A stretch of DNA of 64,000 nt. It comes from Sphingobacterium paucimobilis HER1398. GTDB taxonomy: Bacteria; Bacteroidota; Bacteroidia; Sphingobacteriales; Sphingobacteriaceae. The stretch lies in NCBI RefSeq assembly GCF_000416985.1, contig NZ_ATDL01000022.1, positions 434,001-498,000 of the forward strand, given 5' to 3'. A program made the translations under genes and the position numbers. Under the pieces are notes generated by a model. The model had not been told where the DNA came from. It saw nothing but the letters and a program-made list of their open reading frames with translations, and searched no databases. Shown here one piece after another: positions 17,037-25,342 of this stretch (positions within the stretch are counted from its first letter, which is position 1; the number at the start of each line of letters is the position of its first letter).

Positions 17037-19753
17037 TATTTTTTAGGAAATTTTTGTAAACGAACATTTAGAGAGAGCATAAAGTACCGTCCCAATCTGC
17101 TGTTTTTAGCTTCATAGACATCATTTCCTATATATTCAGAAACAATCCCCATGGTCTTATTTTGATCAAATAAATCATAGCCTTGAAGCCTTAACAAAGC
17201 AGATTTATTACGAAAGAAAGTCAACTCCACAAAACCATTCATTATCGTTTGGTTTTTATTCATAAAGTCATTGGTATAACCATTATTATAACGTTGGGAC
17301 ATTTCTAAGCCCAGCGACAGATTATCATTTAGATAGCCCCTGGCTCCCAATCCCCAAAACATAGTCTCTACATTAATATTCGTTCTAAAAGGAATATCGT
17401 ACCTTGTATTATTCCACATATAGTTGGCATTAAAAACAGATTCAACATAGTCGCTCCACAAGTACTTCAACTGAACTGATTGATTGAAAATCAGCTGCTT
17501 CGTTGTACGTTTCTTTTCATCAATAAAAGATAGGTTATTAAAATAGTCGCTATTCCCTGTAAGGTCTAATTGAAAATCATCATTGATAAACGGGGTATTA
17601 AACATATAATACCATCGACAATCATAGTATCCTGTTGTATTCCTAAAAGTAGTCTCCTGAATAGTCGAGTTAATGTTCGAACGCTTATCACTGACAATTT
17701 TATTGAGTATAAAATTATAGGCAAAATTAGTCTCAAAATACTGCATACTAGAGGAAAAACTCTTTCTCAACGTAGTTGCAATCCGATGGGCTGATTCTGC
17801 TTTCAATTCAGGATTTCCGATAATAATGTTTCTAGAATTTGTATTATCGACCACAGGGACTATCTGGTTAAAAGAGGGCTGATTATTTTTCCCCTTATAA
17901 TCCAGCTGCCAGTCCATTTCTTTAGAAAAACGATAAATAATTTTTGCAGTCGGCATCAAGTTAATATTATCGTACTTATATGTCATCGTATCGTTAGTCA
18001 ATTTTCCTTCCATGTACAGCGGCTGCACGGCAAATCCAACAATCATTCTAAATCTCTTATTGGGCTCATACTGATACGTTACTCCTGTCTTATTGTTTTT
18101 AAAGAAGTAATCATAATCAACGGTCAGCGAATCAATATACCTGGGCATCATCGAGACAGACCTATCCTCAACTAGCCTTACAGCTTCTATTCGTGTTACA
18201 TCAAACTCATAACTAAACTCGAACAAACTATGGTCTAAAAAAGGTTCCACGTAGGATACCGATGCTTTTGTGGAATTCGTATAATTGTTCTGTTTGATAA
18301 ACTGATTTTGAAGGAATCCCTCAGCAGGATCTCGAGTCGCCTCATCATACTCCTCAAACACACTCTCCCGCTTCTCTACATTATTAGAATTCAAAACGAC
18401 ATGCCCCACTAATTTACGTCCTTTTTTTTCGAATGATCTAGAATAGGTCGCTTCAAAATCTCCATTTGGGCTAAGCTGATTAGACTCATCCTCATACCGT
18501 CCAAGATTCTCTGTACTTGCATTGGTGAGTCGAGTCCTTTTGACATTCGTTCCACGGAGTTTATTAAAAGTCAGATTACCATCAATCTTCAATAAATCTG
18601 AATTATCAAATTTTGTATCAAAACCAAGTTTTAACTTATGATTTTGATCAATATTATTGATTTTATAAGACTCTTCTCGTTCGATTTTGTTACCGATATA
18701 AGTCGATGTCAACTTCGATATACCTTCCGTTTCGTTATTCTGTCGCACAAAACTGTAACTCGCATTGAAACTGGTATTATTGCCCCATCGATCCGAGAAA
18801 TTAATTCCTGCAGAACTAACCTCGTTCAATCCGTCAATAGGATCTGCATAGTCCCCAATATCCATAGAACTGCGGTTACGATTACCTCCTTCTGGACTAC
18901 CAAAACTAAAAAGATTCGTATTCGTATTATTAAACGAACCTAAAACAGACACCTCCCTACCATCGTCAAACTTATTAGCACCAAAACTCCCCAGATAACG
19001 AGAGTTCGTACCGCCTCCACCCGTTACTTGTCCAAAGTATATCTTTTTATGATCTTCCTTTAAGGAGATGTTAAGAATTTTCTCTGCATCACCTTTTTTA
19101 ACACCTGTTTCCTCCTCTTTATCTCCATAAAAATCAATCGCTTGAACATTTTTTATAAAATCTACAGGTAGGTTACGGGTTGCAGTCAATAAGTCCCCCC
19201 CAAAAAACACCTTGTTATCCACCTTTACCTTCTTGATTGGTTGTCCATTGAAAGTGACAGAACCGTCCCTTGCCACCTGGAAACCAGGGAGACTTTTTAA
19301 AGCATCTTCCAACAATGAATTTTTTCGAAACTCAAAAGCATTGAAATTAAATTGCACAGTATCCCCATTTACAACAACGGGTATAACCTTTAAAATATTG
19401 ACATCGGCTATTTCGACAGCAAAAGGCTCCAAACAAAGAGTCGGAGCTTCCACCTTCCCCTCGGTACCATCGATAAAAAAAGATCTAGTCTCACTTTTAT
19501 ATCCCAACATGGAATAACTAAGCAGAACGTTTTTCCCGCTAAAATTCGAAAACGTAAAATAACCTAAGAAATCCGTCATTTGATTCAAGGTGTCCGATTC
19601 AGTTGCCAACCGAATACTTGCAGACTTAAGAGGATTACCGGCCGTATCCAATACACGCCCATATACACTTTGCTGTGCAAAAGCAGTATTCACGAGCACT
19701 TGGCAAGCAAATACAATAAAAACAACTGCTATTTTACACCACGAGAATTTCAC
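17036..19753 (-). CDS. Outer-membrane beta-barrel protein, TonB-receptor-like (CarboxypepD_reg N-domain)
   Basis: 905 aa. A signal peptide (about residues 1-26, ending AFAQ) is followed by a carboxypeptidase-regulatory-like beta-sandwich (residues about 28-110), a plug-like region (NSLLEDALKSLPGF and the FFGGDLLTATRNLP segment) and a long barrel rich in Asn, Tyr and Phe. This matches the outer membrane beta-barrel family common in Bacteroidota (OMP_b-brl_3 type), distinct from SusC. The ligand is unknown. The start codon is GTG (19751-19753); no ATG lies before the signal peptide. The oxidoreductase gene starts on its last base. Confidence 0.85.
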   Translation of the reverse strand: MKFSWCKIAVVFIVFACQVLVNTAFAQQSVYGRVLDTAGNPLKSASIRLATESDTLNQMTDFLGYFTFSNFSGKNVLLSYSMLGYKSETRSFFIDGTEGKVEAPTLCLEPFAVEIADVNILKVIPVVVNGDTVQFNFNAFEFRKNSLLEDALKSLPGFQVARDGSVTFNGQPIKKVKVDNKVFFGGDLLTATRNLPVDFIKNVQAIDFYGDKEEETGVKKGDAEKILNISLKEDHKKIYFGQVTGGGGTNSRYLGSFGANKFDDGREVSVLGSFNNTNTNLFSFGSPEGGNRNRSSMDIGDYADPIDGLNEVSSAGINFSDRWGNNTSFNASYSFVRQNNETEGISKLTSTYIGNKIEREESYKINNIDQNHKLKLGFDTKFDNSDLLKIDGNLTFNKLRGTNVKRTRLTNASTENLGRYEDESNQLSPNGDFEATYSRSFEKKGRKLVGHVVLNSNNVEKRESVFEEYDEATRDPAEGFLQNQFIKQNNYTNSTKASVSYVEPFLDHSLFEFSYEFDVTRIEAVRLVEDRSVSMMPRYIDSLTVDYDYFFKNNKTGVTYQYEPNKRFRMIVGFAVQPLYMEGKLTNDTMTYKYDNINLMPTAKIIYRFSKEMDWQLDYKGKNNQPSFNQIVPVVDNTNSRNIIIGNPELKAESAHRIATTLRKSFSSSMQYFETNFAYNFILNKIVSDKRSNINSTIQETTFRNTTGYYDCRWYYMFNTPFINDDFQLDLTGNSDYFNNLSFIDEKKRTTKQLIFNQSVQLKYLWSDYVESVFNANYMWNNTRYDIPFRTNINVETMFWGLGARGYLNDNLSLGLEMSQRYNNGYTNDFMNKNQTIMNGFVELTFFRNKSALLRLQGYDLFDQNKTMGIVSEYIGNDVYEAKNSRLGRYFMLSLNVRLQKFPKK

Positions 19754-19835
19754 GAATCGGCTTGCAAAATCTAATTAGTTCAATATACTAAAATATTGCT
19801 ATCCAAAAAAAAGATAGAAAAGTTTATACTATAAA

Positions 19836-19857
19836 ACGATAAATCTTGATTTATCGT
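19836..19857. repeat. Perfect 10-bp inverted repeat ACGATAAATC/GATTTATCGT
   Basis: Two-base loop, located between the promoter region of the outer-membrane protein gene and the ferritin terminator. It may be an operator or an auxiliary hairpin. Confidence 0.5.
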
Positions 19858-19863
19858 ATACAC

Positions 19864-19893
19864 AAAAGGCTATCGGTATACCGATAGCCTTTT
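19864..19893 (-). terminator. Terminator of the ferritin gene
   Basis: Perfect 13-bp stem AAAAGGCTATCGG/CCGATAGCCTTTT with loop TATA, 23 nt past the ferritin stop. A- and T-rich arms allow bidirectional action. Confidence 0.85.
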
Positions 19894-19915
19894 ATATTTT
19901 TTATGAATGTAAAAA

Positions 19916-20443
19916 CTATTCTCCGTCGTAAGCTACCTTAACAAGGTGCTTATCAATTTCCCAACGGCCAGTCCCTTCTTCGCCGATAACATCGAACAAC
20001 TCAAGAATACGTCTAGCTACATACTCCTCTTCTACTTGCTCTGCTAAGAACCATTGTAAGAAATTGAAAGTAACATAATCTTTCGCTTTCATACATTTGT
20101 CAGCCATATTATTGAACTGTTCTGTAACAAACATTTCCTGCTCTAGCGTTTGCTCAAAAACACCACGGAATGATTCAAAATCAACAGGGATATTCGTAAT
20201 CTCAGGAGAGATAGCTCTGCCGCCACGATCATTGATGTAGTTAAAAAGCTTCAGCATATGCTCACGCTCCTCATCCGATTGCTTTGCAAAGAACTTCGAT
20301 GAATTGTCTAAGCCTTGGTCATCACACCAAGCCGACATAGCTAGGTATAATGCGGATGAATGAGCTTCGATTTTTACTTGCGCGTTTAATATATTTTCTA
20401 TCTCTTCGGCTAGCGATGATTTTAATTTTAATAAATCTTTCAT
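19916..20443 (-). CDS. Ferritin (FtnA-like iron storage protein)
   Basis: 175 aa, normal size for a bacterial non-haem ferritin. The four-helix bundle carries the ferroxidase pattern: an early Glu and the E-x2-H motif in SDEEREHMLKL, a Glu in TLEQEMFVTEQ, and the Glu pair in AEQVEEEYVARR. It oxidises Fe2+ and stores iron as a mineral in the 24-mer cage in the cytoplasm. It is transcribed alone from a -7 box at 20513-20520 and ends at a strong terminator. The upstream neighbour on the same strand is a small Cys-containing protein. Confidence 0.93.
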   Translation of the reverse strand: MKDLLKLKSSLAEEIENILNAQVKIEAHSSALYLAMSAWCDDQGLDNSSKFFAKQSDEEREHMLKLFNYINDRGGRAISPEITNIPVDFESFRGVFEQTLEQEMFVTEQFNNMADKCMKAKDYVTFNFLQWFLAEQVEEEYVARRILELFDVIGEEGTGRWEIDKHLVKVAYDGE

Positions 20444-20512
20444 ATCGTTATTTTTTATTTTTTACACTTTATTTAAACATAACAAATGACATAAATCCTT
20501 TGTTTGTTATTA

Positions 20513-20520
20513 CAAAGATA
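20513..20520 (-). promoter_or_regulatory. Candidate -7 element (TATCTTTG) of the ferritin gene
   Basis: Exact TAnnTTTG match on the minus strand, implying a leader of about 63 nt. Within that leader AACAAA and TTTGTT half-sites form an interrupted inverted repeat, which could bind a regulator; this is speculative. Confidence 0.45.
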
Positions 20521-20629
20521 AAGGCTAAGCAAGCGATATCGATAAAAAATATGCAATACAAATTCAGTCTAAATTACAACCTAAAAAAGCTAAGTTGTTT
20601 AGACTCAATATGATTTAAAATAATTACAC

Positions 20630-20992
20630 TTAGATTGCTAATACAGCGTCGCGTCGTAAGATAGAGCGAATCTGACCATTTAATTCAAGCATGAACTTCG
20701 CACCGGCCAATAAATCTCGCAAGTTAAGCACATCTTCTACGGAGAGTAGAAAACAGCGTTCCGTACGAAATGGCATAATCAATTCAAAGTCAAAAGAACG
20801 GGAGGAGTTATTCAGCATAGCTTCGATATCAATCTGATCAACACTTCGCTTGAATACAAAAAAATCACTGACCTTAAACGCCGTAGTGTTACCTTGAAAC
20901 TCTAACCAATAACAGTTTTTTCGACTGCACTGGTAAACCGCCCCCTGTGAGGTTGCAAACACCTCTTCTACACTCGCTAATGGACAAATCAT
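20630..20992 (-). CDS. Small conserved-looking hypothetical protein upstream of ferritin
   Basis: 120 aa, family not recognised with certainty; similar short proteins of unknown function occur next to housekeeping genes in Bacteroidota. The N-terminus has three cysteines (Cys3, Cys22, Cys27, the last two as CSRKNC) and an aromatic, beta-rich stretch (YWLEFQG). The C-terminal half is helical (LSVEDVLNLRDLLAGAKFML). No signal peptide or membrane segment is present. It is preceded by a perfect -7 box and followed by a weak interrupted inverted repeat (20567-20604). Codon use looks like that of its neighbours, which supports a real gene. Confidence 0.7.
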   Translation of the reverse strand: MICPLASVEEVFATSQGAVYQCSRKNCYWLEFQGNTTAFKVSDFFVFKRSVDQIDIEAMLNNSSRSFDFELIMPFRTERCFLLSVEDVLNLRDLLAGAKFMLELNGQIRSILRRDAVLAI

Positions 20993-21038
20993 TTCTTACT
21001 ACCTTATTTTGTTTAGACCGCTATTTTTAAATGATGAG

Positions 21039-21046
21039 CAAATATA
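21039..21046 (-). promoter_or_regulatory. Candidate -7 element (TATATTTG) of the small hypothetical gene
   Basis: Exact TAnnTTTG match on the minus strand, about 47 nt upstream of the ATG at 20992. Confidence 0.5.
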
Positions 21047-21087
21047 AACTTAATCAAGAATTAATCCAAATAAAACCAGTAAAGAAA

Positions 21088-21115
21088 AAAAGCGGCTTAT
21101 TAACAAGCCGCTTTT
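21088..21115 (-). terminator. Terminator of hpf
   Basis: 11-bp stem AAAAGCGGCTT/AAGCCGCTTTT with a 6-nt loop, followed on the minus strand by a run of T. It starts 20 nt past the hpf stop. Confidence 0.9.
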
Positions 21116-21134
21116 GCCTAGGAAAATATCCGAT

Positions 21135-21479
21135 TTAGAATTCCTCTTCCTCCGTGGAAATTATCTCTTTGTGATTACTAGCGTTGGTTCTAGTTTTTGT
21201 CTTATGCTTGTTGATCTGCCGTCTCAAAGACTCTACAGCGATATCCGTTGCCTCTTCAAAACTTTTCGCCTGTGCTTTGGCAAAAAGCTGGCTGCCTGGA
21301 ATATTAAACTTCAACTCTACCACTTTATTCTCTTCGTCATCCACATTCTCCAGACGAAGATAACATACGCCTTCAATGATATTGTCCAAATACTGTTCTA
21401 ATTTGCTCGTTTTTCTCTTGATAAAATCTACCAATTTTTGATCTGCGTCGAATTTGATTGATTGCACAGTAATGTTCAT
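21135..21479 (-). CDS. hpf: Ribosome hibernation-promoting factor (HPF/RaiA family, short form)
   Basis: 114 aa. The beta-alpha-beta-beta-beta-alpha fold of the family is visible: MNITVQSIKFDADQKL at the start, then VVELKFNIPG and the basic C-terminal helix with SLRRQINKHK. It binds the 30S decoding region in stationary phase and blocks translation. The C-terminal tail is acidic (STEEEEF), and the dimerising domain of long HPF is absent. It lies 13 nt after the tyrosine recombinase gene, an arrangement often seen in Bacteroidota, and ends at a clear terminator. Confidence 0.92.
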   Translation of the reverse strand: MNITVQSIKFDADQKLVDFIKRKTSKLEQYLDNIIEGVCYLRLENVDDEENKVVELKFNIPGSQLFAKAQAKSFEEATDIAVESLRRQINKHKTKTRTNASNHKEIISTEEEEF

Positions 21480-21492
21480 TTTTCCTCCTTTT

Positions 21493-22374
21493 TTAAGCCT
21501 TTGGATGTGCTTGTTTGTAAATTGATTTTAACCGTTCAGCTGAATTATGCGTATAAACCTGAGTCGCCGCCAATCCAGCATGACCTAGTAATTCTTTGAT
21601 TGCATTGAGGTCAGCACCGTTGTCCAATAAAGAGGTAGCAAAACTATGTCTTAAGACATGTGGACTTCTTTTTTGCTGAGAAGTGATCATACTCAAGTAT
21701 TTTTTTACCACCCTATAAATTAACAAGCGATACGCCCTCTTTCCTTCTTTAGTAACGACTAAATATTCGGAAATGTTTTCTAAATTCTGAATTTTCTTTT
21801 TCTCTAAATACTTTTTTAGTTCTTCGATTAAGGTTAAATGTAAAGGAACAAATCGTTCCTTATTCCTTTTTCCTAATATAAGGATTTTTTTATTGTAAAA
21901 GTCAATATCACTCTCTTTTATTTCTAAAAGTTCTGCAAGCCGAATACCCGTCCCAAAAAGTAATTCCATGATGACAAAGTCACGCAACGATTCGAAATCA
22001 TCAGCGACAGCATCCATATGATCCAATAGTTGGTTCATTTTATCCTTGTCTACAACTACAGGCAATTTCTTTGGTGTCTTCAATGCTTGGACCAAACGAA
22101 CAGGATTTTTCTCCACCAATTGCTCCCGCTGCAAAAACTTATAATAAGAACGCAAGGTAGAAATAGCTCGATTCACAGAGCTTGCTTCTTTACCCTTCTC
22201 CCGCAACAGAGAAAAATAATACCGCATCAGCTTATGATCGACTTCCTCAAAGGGAACATTTTCAGCTTCCAAAAAGTCTAAAAAACCTTTAACCTCCATT
22301 TCATACGCTTTTATAGTATGTGGCGAATAACGTTTCTCAAACGTCAAAAAACTAATAAACCGATCTTTAAACAT
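21493..22374 (-). CDS. xerC: XerC/XerD-type tyrosine recombinase
   Basis: 293 aa, the usual XerC/D size. The N-terminal SAM-like core-binding domain (residues about 1-90) precedes the catalytic domain, which contains the complete set of active-site residues: Arg145 (GTGIRLAE), Lys169, His239 and Arg242 (HVLRHSF), His265 (GHAGL) and the nucleophile Tyr274 (TQVYTH). Such enzymes resolve chromosome dimers at dif. The gene sits in a housekeeping setting with hpf, not in a mobile element, so a cellular role is likely. Whether it acts as XerC or XerD cannot be told. Confidence 0.88.
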   Translation of the reverse strand: MFKDRFISFLTFEKRYSPHTIKAYEMEVKGFLDFLEAENVPFEEVDHKLMRYYFSLLREKGKEASSVNRAISTLRSYYKFLQREQLVEKNPVRLVQALKTPKKLPVVVDKDKMNQLLDHMDAVADDFESLRDFVIMELLFGTGIRLAELLEIKESDIDFYNKKILILGKRNKERFVPLHLTLIEELKKYLEKKKIQNLENISEYLVVTKEGKRAYRLLIYRVVKKYLSMITSQQKRSPHVLRHSFATSLLDNGADLNAIKELLGHAGLAATQVYTHNSAERLKSIYKQAHPKA

Positions 22375-22398
22375 AGTATCCTACTGTCCCTCTCCTAT

Positions 22399-22430
22399 CA
22401 AACTTAAGTAAAATGATTTAGATTCGCCAA
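22399..22430 (-). promoter_or_regulatory. Promoter of the recombinase-hpf operon
   Basis: On the minus strand a TTG (22428-22430) lies 21 nt before a perfect -7 box TAAGTTTG (22399-22406), giving a leader of about 18 nt to the ATG at 22374. This is one of the best promoter matches in the window. Confidence 0.65.
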
Positions 22431-22519
22431 CATACAATCCGAAAAAAACAAATCGCAGGAAATCTATATCATTTCTTAAAAATTATATAACATCCTGCCC
22501 AACATTAACCCGAAATTAG

Positions 22520-22538
22520 TGTTATCATTATTATAACA
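22520..22538. promoter_or_regulatory. Inverted repeat TGTTAT-N7-ATAACA upstream of the copper ATPase
   Basis: Perfect 6-bp half-sites with a 7-nt spacer, 22 nt before the ATPase start. The position fits an operator for a metal-responsive regulator, but no regulator gene is adjacent. Confidence 0.45.
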
Positions 22539-22560
22539 GTATTATACACCATGATCTATT

Positions 22561-25206
22561 ATGCATAAACACACCTATTATATCAGTGGTATGACCTGCG
22601 ATGGTTGTCGTACACAAATAGAAAACAAGCTCCAGGAAATACCTGGCATAAATGCTCGTATCTCATTAGAAGAAGGAAAAGCAGAAATAGAAAGCGAAGG
22701 CCACTTGGACCTTGCCAAACTTCAAGACAAAATCAACGAAATAGGCAATAGCTATCAAATCCACGAGCACGCACATAATCACCCTCAGAATCCTCCAAAA
22801 CAAGTTAATGATTCGCCAAGTGGACAATACATCTGTCCAATGTTTTGTGAGGGACATGACAAAATATATACCGAAAAAGGCCGCTGTCCTGTATGTAACA
22901 TGTTCTTACAACCAATAGAACAGGTCCACCAAACGCATGTACCTCAACAGTACGCCAAATCACCAGAAAGTGACAATTCTAATGTGGGAAAATATTACTG
23001 TCCTATGCATTGTGAAGGCGACAAAGTATATGATAATGCTGGCACATGCCCAATATGCGGTATGAATCTCGAAAAAATCCCTGAGACAAACCTGAAAATC
23101 ATATTCAGCTGCCCGATGCATCCGGAAATCCAACAGGATACACCGGGTGCCTGCCCTATCTGTGGTATGGACCTCGTCCCTAACCAACAAACAGAAACTG
23201 AAGATGACGCCTATCAAGAATGGAAAAAGAAGCTGATAATCAGCGTCATCTTTACCTTACCCGTTTTCATCCTCTCTATGGGCGATATGCTCCCAGGAAA
23301 ACCAATAAGCCAACTGATTCCGCCCCATATCAACGGCTGGGTACAATTCATTCTTACCTTGCCAGTTATCTTTTATACCGGCTGGACTTTCTTTCAACGA
23401 GGCTGGACTTCCTTTAAAACGTGGAATCTCAATATGTTCAGTTTGATTGCATTGGGAACTGGAGCGGCCTTTATTTTCAGTATAGTCGCTCTACTTTTTC
23501 CACAGGTTCTTCCTTCAGAGATGCGCGAACATAATGCTCATCCACACCTTTACTTTGAATCCGTTGTCGTCATCATCACCCTAGTGATACTCGGACAACT
23601 CATGGAGGCAAAAGCTCATTCCAAAACCAACTCAGCCATCAAGGCGCTCATAAAACTCACACCAGCCGAGGCTATATGGGTACAGGAAGGAAACGAAAAA
23701 CGCATCGCAGTAGCGGATATAAAAAAGGGGTATATACTACGCGTACGCCCTGGTGACAAAGTTCCTATCGATGGTATTATCACGGAAGGCAGCTCATCTG
23801 TAGACGAGTCAATGATCACAGGAGAATCTCTACCTATAGAAAAAAACAAAGGAGATAACGTAATTGGTGGAACCATCAATGGCAATCAAAGCTTCGTCAT
23901 GCAGGCTACCCATATCGGATCGGAAACCTTACTCTCACAGATCATACAGCTGGTCAATGACGCCAGTAGAAGCCAGGCTCCCATTCAAAAGCTTACAGAC
24001 CGAATATCGCGAATATTTGTCCCTATTGTCATATTGATAGCCATAGTAACCTTTGCAATATGGTTAATGAGCGGATCAGAAGACAGGTTGGCATACGCTA
24101 TTACCAATGCCCTGGCTATTTTAATTGTAGCATGTCCATGTGCACTGGGACTAGCCACTCCGATGTCTGTGATGGTAAGTATAGGTAAAGGTGCAAAAAA
24201 CGGAATTCTGGTAAAAAAAGCTGAAGCACTCGAACAACTTCACAAAATAGACTATCTTATCCTCGATAAGACCGGTACCATCACAGAGGGCAAGCCTGAA
24301 GTAACTATGTATGAGGGGTCAGAAAATATCATTGATGACGATATACTCCAGATAGCTGCTTCAATCAACAGCCACAGTTCCCATCCGCTAGCTGAAGCCA
24401 TGGTCAATAAAGCGGAAGAAAAATCCATTTCCCTCTCAACGATTGAGGATTTCCTAAATATCACTGGAAAGGGAGTTTCTGCCCGCATAGGAGATCGACA
24501 TGCGTACCTGGGGAATGAAGCCTTACTTCATGACAACGAGGCGAGCATTCCAACTTCCATAAAAGATAAAGTAGCTCAATTGCAAGCCAACGGATCTAGT
24601 GTATCCTATCTCGCTATAGACCAAAAATATGCTGGTTTCATAGCAGTGAAAGACAAGATAAAATCCAATGCTAAAGAAATCATATCCCATGTACAAAATC
24701 TAGGTATCCAGGTATTGATGCTCACAGGTGACAATGAACTTACAGCACATTCCGTGGCTAAGGAAACAGGTATAAACGAGTTTAAAGCCAAACTGCTTCC
24801 CCATGACAAATTAAATGAAATCAACAAACTGCAACAGCAAGGAAAGGTTGTAGCAATGACAGGCGATGGGATTAATGATGCTCCAGCTCTGACCCAAGCT
24901 GATGTAGGTATTGCCATGGGATCAGGCACTGATGTTGCCATACAAAGCTCAGATATCACTCTCTTAAAAGGAGAACTGACAGGTGTTTCCAAAGCGATAG
25001 ACCTAAGCCGTATGATGATGCGCAACATCAAAGAGAATCTACTCTTTGCTTTTTTATATAATGTAATCGGAATACCGATAGCAGCAGGGCTATTGTTCCC
25101 AGCATTTGGTATACTCATGTCTCCAATGATCGCAGCTGCAGCCATGAGCTTAAGTTCCGTATCAGTTATATTGAATTCATTACGTCTCAATCTAAAAAAA
25201 CTATAG
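22561..25206 (+). CDS. Copper-type P1B-ATPase with HMA domain and three heavy-metal-binding repeats
   Basis: 881 aa. Order of parts: HMA domain with GMTCDGC (Cys13, Cys16); three short CPM...CPxC repeats at about residues 90-117, 145-172 and 183-207; eight membrane helices with the ion motif CPC (525-527); actuator TGES; phosphorylation Asp569 in DKTGT; HP motif in SSHPLAEA; hinge GDGINDAPAL. The CPC motif indicates Cu+ or Ag+ efflux. The first repeat is degenerate (CPMFCEG, then CPVCNM, lacking the CGM ending of the others). No chaperone or regulator gene lies next to it. Export to the periplasm is expected to be coupled to ATP hydrolysis. Confidence 0.93.
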   Translation: MHKHTYYISGMTCDGCRTQIENKLQEIPGINARISLEEGKAEIESEGHLDLAKLQDKINEIGNSYQIHEHAHNHPQNPPKQVNDSPSGQYICPMFCEGHDKIYTEKGRCPVCNMFLQPIEQVHQTHVPQQYAKSPESDNSNVGKYYCPMHCEGDKVYDNAGTCPICGMNLEKIPETNLKIIFSCPMHPEIQQDTPGACPICGMDLVPNQQTETEDDAYQEWKKKLIISVIFTLPVFILSMGDMLPGKPISQLIPPHINGWVQFILTLPVIFYTGWTFFQRGWTSFKTWNLNMFSLIALGTGAAFIFSIVALLFPQVLPSEMREHNAHPHLYFESVVVIITLVILGQLMEAKAHSKTNSAIKALIKLTPAEAIWVQEGNEKRIAVADIKKGYILRVRPGDKVPIDGIITEGSSSVDESMITGESLPIEKNKGDNVIGGTINGNQSFVMQATHIGSETLLSQIIQLVNDASRSQAPIQKLTDRISRIFVPIVILIAIVTFAIWLMSGSEDRLAYAITNALAILIVACPCALGLATPMSVMVSIGKGAKNGILVKKAEALEQLHKIDYLILDKTGTITEGKPEVTMYEGSENIIDDDILQIAASINSHSSHPLAEAMVNKAEEKSISLSTIEDFLNITGKGVSARIGDRHAYLGNEALLHDNEASIPTSIKDKVAQLQANGSSVSYLAIDQKYAGFIAVKDKIKSNAKEIISHVQNLGIQVLMLTGDNELTAHSVAKETGINEFKAKLLPHDKLNEINKLQQQGKVVAMTGDGINDAPALTQADVGIAMGSGTDVAIQSSDITLLKGELTGVSKAIDLSRMMMRNIKENLLFAFLYNVIGIPIAAGLLFPAFGILMSPMIAAAAMSLSSVSVILNSLRLNLKKL

Positions 25207-25270
25207 CAAAACAATTATTCACCCCATATCGTTAACATCAGTTAAATCTATCAACGTAAAGTTATCAAAC

Positions 25271-25299
25271 GAGTATTCCAAGCACTTATTGGAATACTC
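25271..25299. promoter_or_regulatory. Perfect 11-bp inverted repeat GAGTATTCCAA-N7-TTGGAATACTC
   Basis: The repeat lies 65 nt after the ATPase stop and directly upstream of a near-consensus -7 box (TATTTTTA, 25313-25320), so it covers the -33 region of the DUF72 gene. No T-run follows, so it looks more like an operator than a terminator. Confidence 0.6.
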
Positions 25300-25342
25300 C
25301 AAGAAAACTGCCTATTTTTACGGCAAATTAGATTACTTATAT

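Noticed and set aside
21493..22374. Tyrosine recombinase as an integrase of a mobile element
   Set aside because: It has XerC/D size and full catalytic set and is coupled to hpf; no attachment repeats or phage genes are near.
25289..25342. N-terminal extension of the DUF72 protein from TTG 25289
   Set aside because: It starts inside a perfect inverted repeat and upstream of the probable promoter; the family fold begins later.
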